42,710 bases of DNA, taken from CAYSBE01 sp046309355. Its GTDB lineage: Bacteria; Bacteroidota; Bacteroidia; UKL13-3. This document shows, piece after piece, positions 34,563 through 42,621 of this stretch; positions within the stretch are counted from its first letter, which is position 1, and each line of letters starts with the position of its first letter. The notes under the pieces are model-generated. The model searched no databases and was not told where the DNA came from. It saw only the letters and a list, made by a program, of their open reading frames with translations. The stretch covers positions 1 through 42,710 of the forward strand of contig JBKCPL010000021.1 in NCBI GenBank assembly GCA_046309355.1, given 5' to 3'. Both the position numbers and the translations under genes were made by a program.

Positions 34563-36353
34563 GTGAAGTCATTAGCAGCCCTGAATCCCTATTTTATAAA
34601 GTATAAATACCGGCTTATTTTCGGGTTGCTGTTTGTGGTGGTTTCCAATCTGTTTGCCGTTTTCCCTGCACAATCCGTGCGCAACGTGCTTGATTTGGTG
34701 AAGTCTAGCCTCGAGGCCTATCATCAAGAAACCAACGCAACGCTTCAGCAACAGATAGTGAGCGAAGTAACAGGACGTGTGATTTATTTTTCGGTGCTCA
34801 TTCTGGCATTTGCCCTTATCAAAGGTGTTTTTATGTATTTCATGCGTCAAACGCTGATTGTGATGTCGAGGCATATAGAGTACGACATGAAGAACGACCT
34901 GTACAGTCATTTTCAAAAAATGCCGCAGTCGTTTTACCGAAAATATGCTACAGGCGATTTAATGGCGCGGCTATCTGAAGACGTTGGCCGCGTGCGTATG
35001 TACATCGGACCGGCTATAATGTACATCATGAACCTTACGGTTACCATCGTAATCGTATTGTGGGCTATGTTCAGTGTTAACGTAACACTTACCTTGTGGG
35101 TTTTGGCACCGCTGCCCGTATTGTCGTATTTGATTTTTAAAGTAAATACACTTATCAACCACCGAAGTGATGCCATTCAGGAACAGCTTTCAACCATCAG
35201 TTCGTTTGTGCAGGAATCGTTTGCCGGTATACGGGTATTAAAGGCCTATGCATTAGAAAAAACATTTTTAAAACACTTCGAATCGGTAAACCGCGAATAC
35301 CACGACCGAAATATGGCACTGACCAAAGTAGATGCGCTGTTTTTTCCTTCCATGGTTTTGCTTACCGGTTTAAGTTCGCTTTTTACAATATGGATAGGAG
35401 GGCAGATGGTTATTGACGGCAAAGTAACGGTTGGCAATATTGCCGAATTTGTCATTTATGTAAATATGCTTACCTGGCCTGTAACCTCACTGGGATGGAC
35501 TACCTCACTCATTCAGCGGGCAGCCGCTTCGCAAACCCGAATCAACGAGTTTTTGGCCTATCCTGTAAGTGCTGAATACACACAAGAAGGACGGCCGTTC
35601 GTTTTCAACTACGAATTGCGAGTGCAGCAGGTAACGTATACGTATCCGGGTAAAAAAACACCGGCCCTGTCGGAGATTCAGTTTAGTGTTAAAAAAGGCA
35701 GTAAGGTGCTGGTTACGGGTCCAACCGGTTCCGGAAAATCGACCCTGATGCAGCTGCTGGCCGGAGCCATCGAGCCCGACTCGGGCAGCATTCTGGCCGA
35801 TGGGTATGATATACGTGAAATTAGCCGTGCATCTTACCGACATCACCTGGCGTATGCACCGCAAGATGTTTTCCTGTTTTCCGATACTATTGAAGAGAAT
35901 ATTTTGTTTGGCAGCGATAGACAAACCCTGGAGTCAAATACGGCAGCCCTTGCTGCCGGACAAGCCGATCTGCATGCTACCATTGAGCAATTTCCTCAAG
36001 GCTATCAAACTATTATTGGCGAGCGCGGAGTTACACTTTCGGGTGGGCAAAAACAGCGGCTGGCACTAGCCAGAGCTTTTGTAAAACAAGCCGATATACT
36101 AGTGCTTGACGATACACTTTCAGCTGTGGATACAGCTACTGAACTGCGCATTTTAAATGAGCTGGCCAACTGGAATAAAAACTGCACGTTGTTTATGGTT
36201 ACTCACCGACTTTCTATAGCACCGCTTATGGATTTTATAATTGTCATAGAAAACGGACAAATCACTGAGCAAGGTACGCATCATGCTTTATTATCAGGCA
36301 ATGGCTACTATGCAAGGCTTTACAGCAGCCAATCGGCCACACCCGTGTGTTGA
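34563..36353 (+). CDS. ABC exporter half-transporter (MsbA/MdlB-like, fused permease and ATPase)
   Basis: This 596-residue protein has about six membrane helices (residues 15-310) and one ATPase domain. It should act as a dimer exporting lipids, drugs or peptides through the inner membrane. Walker A is GPTGSGKST (386-394), the ABC signature is LSGGQKQ (492-498), and Walker B ends in LDDTLSAVD with D517 where most exporters have the catalytic glutamate. LDD-SAVD is seen in the MdlA/MdlB-type branch, so a heteromeric partner is possible. The H-loop is THR. The GTG start at 34563 gives MKSLAALNPYFIKYKYRL, matching relatives. The ATG at 34515 is possible, but its 16 extra residues do not resemble the family and overlap the divergent promoter. 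The substrate is unknown. Confidence 0.93.
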   Translation: MKSLAALNPYFIKYKYRLIFGLLFVVVSNLFAVFPAQSVRNVLDLVKSSLEAYHQETNATLQQQIVSEVTGRVIYFSVLILAFALIKGVFMYFMRQTLIVMSRHIEYDMKNDLYSHFQKMPQSFYRKYATGDLMARLSEDVGRVRMYIGPAIMYIMNLTVTIVIVLWAMFSVNVTLTLWVLAPLPVLSYLIFKVNTLINHRSDAIQEQLSTISSFVQESFAGIRVLKAYALEKTFLKHFESVNREYHDRNMALTKVDALFFPSMVLLTGLSSLFTIWIGGQMVIDGKVTVGNIAEFVIYVNMLTWPVTSLGWTTSLIQRAAASQTRINEFLAYPVSAEYTQEGRPFVFNYELRVQQVTYTYPGKKTPALSEIQFSVKKGSKVLVTGPTGSGKSTLMQLLAGAIEPDSGSILADGYDIREISRASYRHHLAYAPQDVFLFSDTIEENILFGSDRQTLESNTAALAAGQADLHATIEQFPQGYQTIIGERGVTLSGGQKQRLALARAFVKQADILVLDDTLSAVDTATELRILNELANWNKNCTLFMVTHRLSIAPLMDFIIVIENGQITEQGTHHALLSGNGYYARLYSSQSATPVC

Positions 36354-36361
36354 TAAAATAT

Positions 36362-36391
36362 TTTGAAAAATGTATCACTGCATTTATTTTG
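36362..36391 (+). promoter_or_regulatory. Promoter of the DUF3276/PUR gene
   Basis: TTTG at 36362-36365 and TTATTTTG at 36384-36391 are 18 bases apart. The -7 box has one mismatch from TAnnTTTG. The ATG at 36425 follows 33 bases later. Confidence 0.5.
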
Positions 36392-36424
36392 CTGCACTTA
36401 ATCAATAAAAACATTTAATCACAC

Positions 36425-36751
36425 ATGGAGGATTACAACAAAAGCGACAGGCAAGAAATTTTTTCCAAGAAAATCAGAGCCGGTAAACGCACCTACTTTT
36501 TTGACGTGAAGTCAACCAAAGGCAACGACTACTTCATTACCATTACTGAAAGCAAAAAGAAATTTGATGAGGGAAGTTATGTGAAGCATAAAATTTTCCT
36601 TTACAAAGAAGACTTTAACAAGTTTATGGAGGCACTGAATGATACCGTAAATCACATTAAAACCGACTTAATGCCCGATTACGATTATGATCAGCCAGCT
36701 CGAAGTGATTACAGCAACAACAGCTACCACAACGATGAACACGCTGAATAA
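36425..36751 (+). CDS. PUR-family nucleic-acid-binding protein (DUF3276)
   Basis: This 108-residue cytoplasmic protein carries a single PUR-type domain, the fold of Pur-alpha and the Borrelia protein BpuR, which binds single-stranded DNA or RNA. The region EIFSKKIRAGKRTYFFDVKSTKGNDYFITITESKK is characteristic, as is the helix FNKFMEALNDTVNHI. The last 25 residues are disordered, rich in Asp, Tyr, Ser and Asn. The domain is widespread in Bacteroidota and often lies near ABC exporter genes as it does here, 71 bases after the exporter stop and with its own promoter. A role in RNA or DNA regulation is inferred from the fold, and no target is known. Confidence 0.9.
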   Translation: MEDYNKSDRQEIFSKKIRAGKRTYFFDVKSTKGNDYFITITESKKKFDEGSYVKHKIFLYKEDFNKFMEALNDTVNHIKTDLMPDYDYDQPARSDYSNNSYHNDEHAE

Positions 36752-36782
36752 GCAATCATCATTTTTTTATTGAATTATATTG

Positions 36783-36790
36783 TACATTTG
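36783..36790 (+). promoter_or_regulatory. -7 box for the surface lipoprotein gene
   Basis: TACATTTG is an exact TAnnTTTG match, 32 bases before the ATG at 36823. The -33 region is T-rich (36762-36768) but has no clear TTTG. Confidence 0.5.
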
Positions 36791-36822
36791 CCTTTCAAAA
36801 ATTTTTTAAACAAATCCACTAT

Positions 36823-37767
36823 ATGAAAAAGTTAACACGCATGCTCATGATGCTCGGAATGGCATCAGTTCTAGTATTCGCTTCGTGCAGCAAAGACGAA
36901 GAAACCATTGAAGACGCTACCGTTACCATCACTGCTTCGCCAACAGGCACATTAAGCATAGGTGATGTTCTTACATTGACTATCGAATTTAAAGGAAACG
37001 ATAAAAATAAATTGAAATCGTACACAGTTACCCGTACCGCTAAAAGTACACCTATTTCCAGCGGAACTTTAACAGGCACTTCTAGCACAACTGTAGTTAG
37101 AGATACTTTAGAAGGATCAGGCAATTTTACGTACATCGTAAGTTTAGTATCTGAGAAAGGTACCGTAACTAAAGATTATACAATGACAGTAGGTGTACCA
37201 TCTAATGTTGAAATTGCATCTTCAAGCTTCCAATTAGGCAATCAGGTTGACAGCAAGCCTAAATTTTGGTCAGGTTCACGCTCTACAGTTAGCACACCTG
37301 CACTTTATACACTGGCTAACGCAGTAGGAAATGCAGACTTGCAGGGTGATATTGATTTCGGTTATCTTACACGCAGTGCTGCAAACGGTGGTAATAAAAT
37401 AGTATCGCCTAATTCAGCTGATGCAACCGCTATTTATGCTGATCAATGGTCAAGTACAACAGAGAAAATTACCAATTGGACAGTACGTAACAACACTACT
37501 TTTATTTTAACAAATATCACTTCTACTGAGTTTTTAAATGCAACAAATGATACCAGCATTGCTGCACTTATCGATTTGGCAATAAGTCAGGGTGAACCTA
37601 ACAACCAGTCGGTACCTGCACTTGACGACAAAGTGTATTTGTATAAAACTCAAGGTGGATTATACGGATTGATGTACGTTGTAATTGCCACAGGTTCAGT
37701 AAATGCACAAGGTAATGCACAACCTGGCGATGTTACCATCGTTACTAAATACGAGAAACTACCTTAA
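36823..37767 (+). CDS. Predicted surface-exposed lipoprotein, function unknown
   Basis: This 314-residue protein has a lipoprotein signal ending in FASC (C22). The next residues are S-K-D-E-E, which fit the lipoprotein export signal (Lys followed by two acidic residues) that sends lipoproteins to the cell surface in Capnocytophaga and relatives. Residues 30-130 look like an immunoglobulin/PKD-type beta domain rich in Thr and Ser (VTITASPTGTLSIGDVLTLTIEF). The second half has alternating polar segments such as KFWSGSRSTVS and WTVRNNTTFILTNITS. No enzyme motif or family was recognised. Codon and amino-acid use is more Thr/Ser/Asn-rich than its neighbours, as in surface proteins. It is a single-gene unit with its own promoter box and terminator (37792-37819). 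A carbohydrate-binding or structural role is only a guess. Confidence 0.85.
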   Translation: MKKLTRMLMMLGMASVLVFASCSKDEETIEDATVTITASPTGTLSIGDVLTLTIEFKGNDKNKLKSYTVTRTAKSTPISSGTLTGTSSTTVVRDTLEGSGNFTYIVSLVSEKGTVTKDYTMTVGVPSNVEIASSSFQLGNQVDSKPKFWSGSRSTVSTPALYTLANAVGNADLQGDIDFGYLTRSAANGGNKIVSPNSADATAIYADQWSSTTEKITNWTVRNNTTFILTNITSTEFLNATNDTSIAALIDLAISQGEPNNQSVPALDDKVYLYKTQGGLYGLMYVVIATGSVNAQGNAQPGDVTIVTKYEKLP

Positions 37768-37791
37768 GCTGCTGATAAAAAGTTTTATTAA

Positions 37792-37819
37792 AGCCGGTGA
37801 ATTTTCATCGGCTTTTTTT
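37792..37819 (+). terminator. Intrinsic terminator after the surface lipoprotein gene
   Basis: AGCCGGTGA (37792-37800) pairs with TCATCGGCT (37805-37813) through eight standard pairs and one G-T pair, with a 4-base loop. It ends in seven T residues, 25 bases after the stop codon. Confidence 0.9.
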
Positions 37820-37904
37820 ATTTTTCAAAACTGATTTCCGGTAGGACTTTACATATAATGACTAATTTGGGAATTACTATTAATCCATTATCACCATTCA
37901 GAAA

Positions 37905-38870
37905 ATGATAAAAAAGATAGGTGTATTTACATCAGGCGGAGACTCTCCGGGAATGAATGCCTGCATTCGGGCTGTTGTGCGTTCGGCTATATACAACGGA
38001 TTGGAAGTGTACGGTATCAGACGAGGCTATCAGGGTATGATAGAAAACGATATCTACCAAATGGATTCCCGATCGGTTTCCAATATCATACAACGTGGAG
38101 GAACCATGCTGCGAACAGCACGCAGCAAAGAATTCATGACTCCTGAAGGACGAAAAACTGCGTATGACAATTTGCGTATGCACGGCATTGATGCACTGGT
38201 GTGCATTGGTGGAGAAGGAAGCTACACAGGAGCTTTGCAGTTTTACAAAGAATACGGCATACCGTGCATAGGTGCTCCCGGCACTATTGATAATGATATT
38301 TACGGAACCGATTTTTCCATTGGTTTTGATACAGCTATCAACACCGCACTGGAAGCTATTGACCGCATTCGCGACACGGCCGATTCACACAACCGCGTTT
38401 TTTTTATTGAAGTAATGGGAAGGCACGCGGGCTATATTGCACTGGCTGCCGGCATTGCCGGTGGTGCCGAAGATATATTGATACCCGAAAAGAAAAATGA
38501 CTGGGATCGGCTGCTACATTTGTTCAGCTTCAGCAAAAAAGCATTTAGTATTGTGGTTGTTGCCGAAGGGGATGAAGACGGTGGCGCAGCAAAAACAGTA
38601 GAGAAAATAAAACAACATATTCCCGATTTTGAAGCACGTATTTCTATACTGGGCCACATACAACGTGGGGGGTCACCTACCGCTTTTGATAGAGTGCTGG
38701 CATCTAGACTGGGAAATGCCGCGGTAGAGGCGTTGCTGCAGGGCAAGCTCAATAAGGCTGCCGGACTAATCAATAATCAGGTGGTGCTTACGCCTTTTGA
38801 AGATGCTATAAACAAACGAAAAGAATTGAATCCGGAACTACTCAGATTGGTAGATATTTTCAATACATGA
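37905..38870 (+). CDS. pfkA: ATP-dependent 6-phosphofructokinase
   Basis: PfkA phosphorylates fructose 6-phosphate to the 1,6-bisphosphate with ATP, the committed step of glycolysis. The 321-residue length matches the bacterial tetrameric form. GGDSPGMNACIR (11-22) is the ATP-binding start, PGTIDNDI holds the catalytic D129 (E. coli D127), and MGRHAGYIA is the fructose 6-phosphate binding segment. The ATP/PPi selector region reads GGEGSYTGA (102-110). G105 fits ATP rather than pyrophosphate use. E104 replaces the usual aspartate, a conservative but less common change. The gene starts 86 bases after the terminator of the lipoprotein gene, and no good -7 box was found. guaA follows after 52 bases and may be co-transcribed. 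Confidence 0.96.
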   Translation: MIKKIGVFTSGGDSPGMNACIRAVVRSAIYNGLEVYGIRRGYQGMIENDIYQMDSRSVSNIIQRGGTMLRTARSKEFMTPEGRKTAYDNLRMHGIDALVCIGGEGSYTGALQFYKEYGIPCIGAPGTIDNDIYGTDFSIGFDTAINTALEAIDRIRDTADSHNRVFFIEVMGRHAGYIALAAGIAGGAEDILIPEKKNDWDRLLHLFSFSKKAFSIVVVAEGDEDGGAAKTVEKIKQHIPDFEARISILGHIQRGGSPTAFDRVLASRLGNAAVEALLQGKLNKAAGLINNQVVLTPFEDAINKRKELNPELLRLVDIFNT

Positions 38871-38922
38871 TGAACCTCATGTAGCGATGAAACGGCTTTT
38901 TTTAAGCAAATTCGCACCCACT

Positions 38923-40452
38923 ATGATGGAAGAAAAAGTTATGATAATAGATTTCGGTTCGCAGTATACGCAACTTATTGCCCGCAGGCTGCGTGAACTG
39001 AATGTGTATTCCGAAATACATCCGTGCACGCATATGCCTGAATTGGACAGCTCGGTAAAAGCAGTCATTTTATCGGGTAGTCCCTATTCTGTAAATGACG
39101 GCTTGCTTCCTGCTATTGATTTAAGTCCTATTCGCGGCAAATATCCGTTGCTGGGTGTTTGTTATGGTGCTCAATACCTGGCACATTCCAATGGCGGTAA
39201 AGTAACTCCTTCTAAAATAAGAGAATACGGTCGTGCAAATTTGCACACGGTAAGCAACGATCCTTTATTCAAAAATATTAAACAAGGCTCACAGGTATGG
39301 ATGAGTCATGGTGATACAATTACACAATTGCCCGAAGGATTTACAGCCATAGCCGGAACGGCCGATGTTCAGGTAGCTGCATTTAAAGTTGAAAACGAAC
39401 CCACGTATGCCATACAGTTTCATCCGGAAGTGACGCACAGCACAGACGGTAAAACGTTGCTTCATAATTTTATAGTTGACATAGCCGGCCTTTCTCAAAG
39501 CTGGACACCCGCACACTTTATTGAAAGCACGACAAACGAATTAAAAAATAAGCTGAAAGACGATAAGGTCATCATAGGCTTATCGGGTGGTGTAGATTCA
39601 TCGGTGGCCGCTGTGTTGCTGAAAGAAGCTATTGGAAGTAACCTGACCGGTATTTTCATTGATAATGGCTTGTTACGCAAAGATGAATTTGAGCAGGTTT
39701 TGCATGCCTATCAAAACATGGGAATAAACGTAATAGGTGTGGATGCCCGTAGACAGTTTCTGGATGCATTAAAAGGAATAACCGATCCGGAACAGAAACG
39801 AAAAACCATAGGGCGTGTGTTTATTGAGGTATTTGATCAAGAAGCACATAAGTTACAAGGAATTAAATGGCTGGCACAAGGCACCATTTATCCAGATGTA
39901 ATTGAAAGTGTAAGTGTGAAGGGACCTTCGGCAACTATTAAATCACACCACAACGTGGGAGGATTACCGGAGGAAATGAACCTTAAGATAGTAGAGCCGT
40001 TGCGTATGCTTTTCAAAGATGAGGTGCGCGCTGTAGGAACGGCATTGGGTATTGATTCCGTTATTTTAAAGCGTCATCCATTTCCGGGTCCGGGTCTTGC
40101 CATTCGTATTCTGGGAGAGATTACTGACGAAAAAGTGGCCATACTGCAAGAAGCTGATGCTATATTTATCAGCGAATTAAAAGCTCATGGGCTTTACGAA
40201 CACGTGTGGCAGGCCGGAGCTATTTTTCTGCCTGTGCAGTCAGTGGGAGTTATGGGCGATGAACGCACATATCAGCATGTGATTTGCTTACGTGCTGTTA
40301 CATCTGTAGATGGAATGACAGCCGACTGGAGCCATTTGCCTTATGAGTTTCTGGCTGAAGTATCCAATAAAATTATCAATCGCGTGAAGGGAATAAATCG
40401 TGTAGTATACGATATTAGTTCAAAACCACCTGCTACCATCGAATGGGAGTAA
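38923..40452 (+). CDS. guaA: GMP synthase (glutamine-hydrolysing)
   Basis: GuaA makes GMP from XMP, ATP and glutamine, the last step of guanine nucleotide synthesis. The 509-residue protein has a glutamine amidotransferase domain with nucleophile C80 in GVCYGAQ and partners H167 and E169 in FHPEV. An ATP pyrophosphatase domain follows with the PP-loop SGGVDSS from residue 221. The C-terminal dimerisation domain ends in KPPATIEWE, the conserved terminus that reaches the XMP site. The ATG at 38923 (MMEEKVMIIDFGSQYTQ) fits relatives. The frame opens at 38887, but the extra 12 residues (MKRLFLSKFAPT) are not family-like. A start at 38926 is equally possible. It is followed after five bases by the PBP1-like gene. 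Confidence 0.97.
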   Translation: MMEEKVMIIDFGSQYTQLIARRLRELNVYSEIHPCTHMPELDSSVKAVILSGSPYSVNDGLLPAIDLSPIRGKYPLLGVCYGAQYLAHSNGGKVTPSKIREYGRANLHTVSNDPLFKNIKQGSQVWMSHGDTITQLPEGFTAIAGTADVQVAAFKVENEPTYAIQFHPEVTHSTDGKTLLHNFIVDIAGLSQSWTPAHFIESTTNELKNKLKDDKVIIGLSGGVDSSVAAVLLKEAIGSNLTGIFIDNGLLRKDEFEQVLHAYQNMGINVIGVDARRQFLDALKGITDPEQKRKTIGRVFIEVFDQEAHKLQGIKWLAQGTIYPDVIESVSVKGPSATIKSHHNVGGLPEEMNLKIVEPLRMLFKDEVRAVGTALGIDSVILKRHPFPGPGLAIRILGEITDEKVAILQEADAIFISELKAHGLYEHVWQAGAIFLPVQSVGVMGDERTYQHVICLRAVTSVDGMTADWSHLPYEFLAEVSNKIINRVKGINRVVYDISSKPPATIEWE

Positions 40453-40457
40453 ATAGC

Positions 40458-41567
40458 ATGAGATACCCAATTTATCTTTTACTTTATCTTCTGTATACTA
40501 CTAGCTCATATTCACAGCAAGTGACCGTTTCCTTGTTGCTGCCTTTTTCCATCAGTGCACAACAAGCCGACCCTCAATCTACAAAAGCTGAGTTGGGACA
40601 GTTATGTAAAAGTTATTATCAGGGTTTTTTACTCGCACTCGATTCATTAACGCATCCTTCCAAAACGATTCGCTTACAGGTATATGATACCAATAATGAT
40701 AGTGTACGTACATCCCGAATTATTCAGATGGAAGATTTCAGGCAATCGGATTTGATACTGGGACCGGTGATGCAGGGGGGCAATAGGATGGTTTCGGCAT
40801 TTGCCTCACAGAAAAAAATACTTCAGGTATCGCCATTAATGACATTTTCTAAAACCCGAATAAATGAGCCTTACTGGGTTTCTGCCAATCCGGAGCTTCC
40901 CAACTATGCACGTATATTTTGTAACTACGTTCGCCAGCAGTCTGATACCGCTGTGGTTATAGTGATAAGCGATAAAAGTCCTTACGATGCTGCCATTACA
41001 CCGGCTATGAAAAAACTAACTGGTGAGTTCAAAAAAATTAAATTTCACTTTCTGGAATATACCCCCGCACTTGACATTCAGCGCTTCATTTCTCCTGCTG
41101 TTCCTGTGCATTTACTTATGCCTAGCAATAAAGAACAAAACTGCAACAGGGTTTTGTATCAACTTAAAGACACAGCGGAACAGACGCATATGGCGGTATA
41201 CGGATTTAGCCAATGGTTTGATTTCAAAAACGTGGAAATTGATTTGTGGCAACGCAAAAACGTACATTTTCTTACACCCGCATTCATAGATTATTCGAAT
41301 GAGAATGTGAGAAATTTTATAGCTATGTATCGTGAAAAATATGCTACTGAACCGGGCGAAGAAGCTTTTAAAGGATACGATCAGGCTAAATATTTTTTAC
41401 AGCTGCTGCTGAACAAAGGAAATGGAATGATGCAGACTATGACACAACAAGCGTACACCGGTTTATCTACTTCATACCGATATGTGACTACACCGAGCGG
41501 GATGTTGTTTAATAATTACCTAAATGTACTCCGTTTTGAGAATAACAAATTAGTACGCGTGTATTAA
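40458..41567 (+). CDS. Exported PBP1-fold (receptor-ligand-binding-like) protein
   Basis: This 369-residue protein has a signal peptide (MRYPIYLLLYLLYTTSSYSQ) and then the pattern of a type 1 periplasmic binding protein. The features are LLLPFSI, YYQGFLLALDSL, LQVYDTNND, LILGPVMQGGNRMVSAFA, TAVVIVISDKSPYDAAI, and a C-terminal KGYDQAKYFLQLL segment. Transporter receptors and LpoA-like activators of cell-wall synthases share this fold. No permease gene is nearby, and the next gene is the wall-cutting enzyme mltG (four bases after), so a role with peptidoglycan machinery is as likely as nutrient binding. In other Bacteroidota similar domains occur behind LysM domains, but none is present here. 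An in-frame ATG at 40443 would overlap guaA, and 40458 is preferred because it starts a proper signal peptide. The ligand is unknown. Confidence 0.8.
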   Translation: MRYPIYLLLYLLYTTSSYSQQVTVSLLLPFSISAQQADPQSTKAELGQLCKSYYQGFLLALDSLTHPSKTIRLQVYDTNNDSVRTSRIIQMEDFRQSDLILGPVMQGGNRMVSAFASQKKILQVSPLMTFSKTRINEPYWVSANPELPNYARIFCNYVRQQSDTAVVIVISDKSPYDAAITPAMKKLTGEFKKIKFHFLEYTPALDIQRFISPAVPVHLLMPSNKEQNCNRVLYQLKDTAEQTHMAVYGFSQWFDFKNVEIDLWQRKNVHFLTPAFIDYSNENVRNFIAMYREKYATEPGEEAFKGYDQAKYFLQLLLNKGNGMMQTMTQQAYTGLSTSYRYVTTPSGMLFNNYLNVLRFENNKLVRVY

Positions 41568-41571
41568 CCTC

Positions 41572-42618
41572 ATGGCAAAAAAGAAAAAGTCGACCCATAG
41601 CTATGTGGCTGTGCTCATACTGATTTCAGTATTTCTGGTAGCTGCAGGCGTTAAGGTGTATGATGATTTACTGGCTGATAACATTTCAGAAGATGCCGAT
41701 AAAACAGCGATTTTATACATGCACAGCCGCAAAACGCTAAGTGACAACCTGAATATGCCTGAAAATAAATCGTTGCTGCGCAATGCCGATGCGTTACTGC
41801 GCATCATTCACCTTTTTGGCTACAGCGATATGATACGTCCAGGCAGGTATGAATTTGAAAAAGGAACCAACAATTTAAAATTGTTACGTGCGCTGGTTAC
41901 CGGTGCACAAAAGCCGATTGATCTTACATTTAAATATGCCGAACGCACTAGTGATGTGGTGAACTTTTGGTGCAGCCGTCTGGAAGCCGATTCACTGGAA
42001 CTGAAAGCCTTGCTGGATACCGCTAACTTAACATCCCTTGGGCTTGGCAGGTTTCAGAATGTAGCGGTATTTATTCCCAACACATACAATTTTTACTGGA
42101 ATACATCGGCTGAAGAACTGCTGTCACGTATGAAAAAAGAGTACATTGCTTTTTGGGATAGTACACGTACACAAAAGGCCGTACAGCTTGGTTTGCAAAA
42201 AGGAGAGGTGTTTACCCTGGCATCTATTGTGCAAAAGGAAACGGCTAAACGCAGCGAGATGCCCATTATTGCCGGAGTGTATTACAATCGCCTTGCCAAA
42301 GGGATGTTGCTGCAGGCCGATCCTACAGTATTGTATGCTGTAAACGATAAACGCATCAAACGGGTAGGAGGAGCAATGCTTAGCATGAATTCACCTTACA
42401 ATACCTATAAATTTAAAGGTCTTCCTCCGGGCCCCATATGTATTCCCGATTCACGTACAGTAGATGCGGTGCTAAATCTTGAACACCACGATTACATTTA
42501 TTTTTGTGCGCGTGAAGATTTTTCAGGATATCATAACTTTGCATCATCCTTTCAGCAGCACCAAAAAAACGCATTTCGCTTTCAACGGGCGCTTACACGA
42601 AAAGGGGTACACCTCTAA
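41572..42618 (+). CDS. mltG: Endolytic murein transglycosylase MltG
   Basis: MltG is an inner-membrane lytic transglycosylase (YceG family) that cuts inside growing glycan strands and may set their length. The 348-residue protein has a basic start (MAKKKKSTHS), one membrane helix (about 12-28), a LysM-like region and the catalytic YceG domain. The active-site motif reads LASIVQKET, with E223 at the invariant glutamate position. Other family signatures are IAGVYYNRLAKGMLLQADPTVLYA, SPYNTYKFKGLPPGPI and the C-terminal YLYF-like DYIYFCARE. It follows the PBP1-like gene by four bases and precedes a membrane protein gene by three, so these and guaA probably form one operon. Confidence 0.95.
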   Translation: MAKKKKSTHSYVAVLILISVFLVAAGVKVYDDLLADNISEDADKTAILYMHSRKTLSDNLNMPENKSLLRNADALLRIIHLFGYSDMIRPGRYEFEKGTNNLKLLRALVTGAQKPIDLTFKYAERTSDVVNFWCSRLEADSLELKALLDTANLTSLGLGRFQNVAVFIPNTYNFYWNTSAEELLSRMKKEYIAFWDSTRTQKAVQLGLQKGEVFTLASIVQKETAKRSEMPIIAGVYYNRLAKGMLLQADPTVLYAVNDKRIKRVGGAMLSMNSPYNTYKFKGLPPGPICIPDSRTVDAVLNLEHHDYIYFCAREDFSGYHNFASSFQQHQKNAFRFQRALTRKGVHL

Positions 42619-42621
42619 TCC

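Noticed and set aside
40443..40457. Earlier ATG giving the PBP1-like protein five extra residues and overlap with guaA
   Set aside because: The extra MGVNS residues would sit before a standard signal peptide that begins at 40458.
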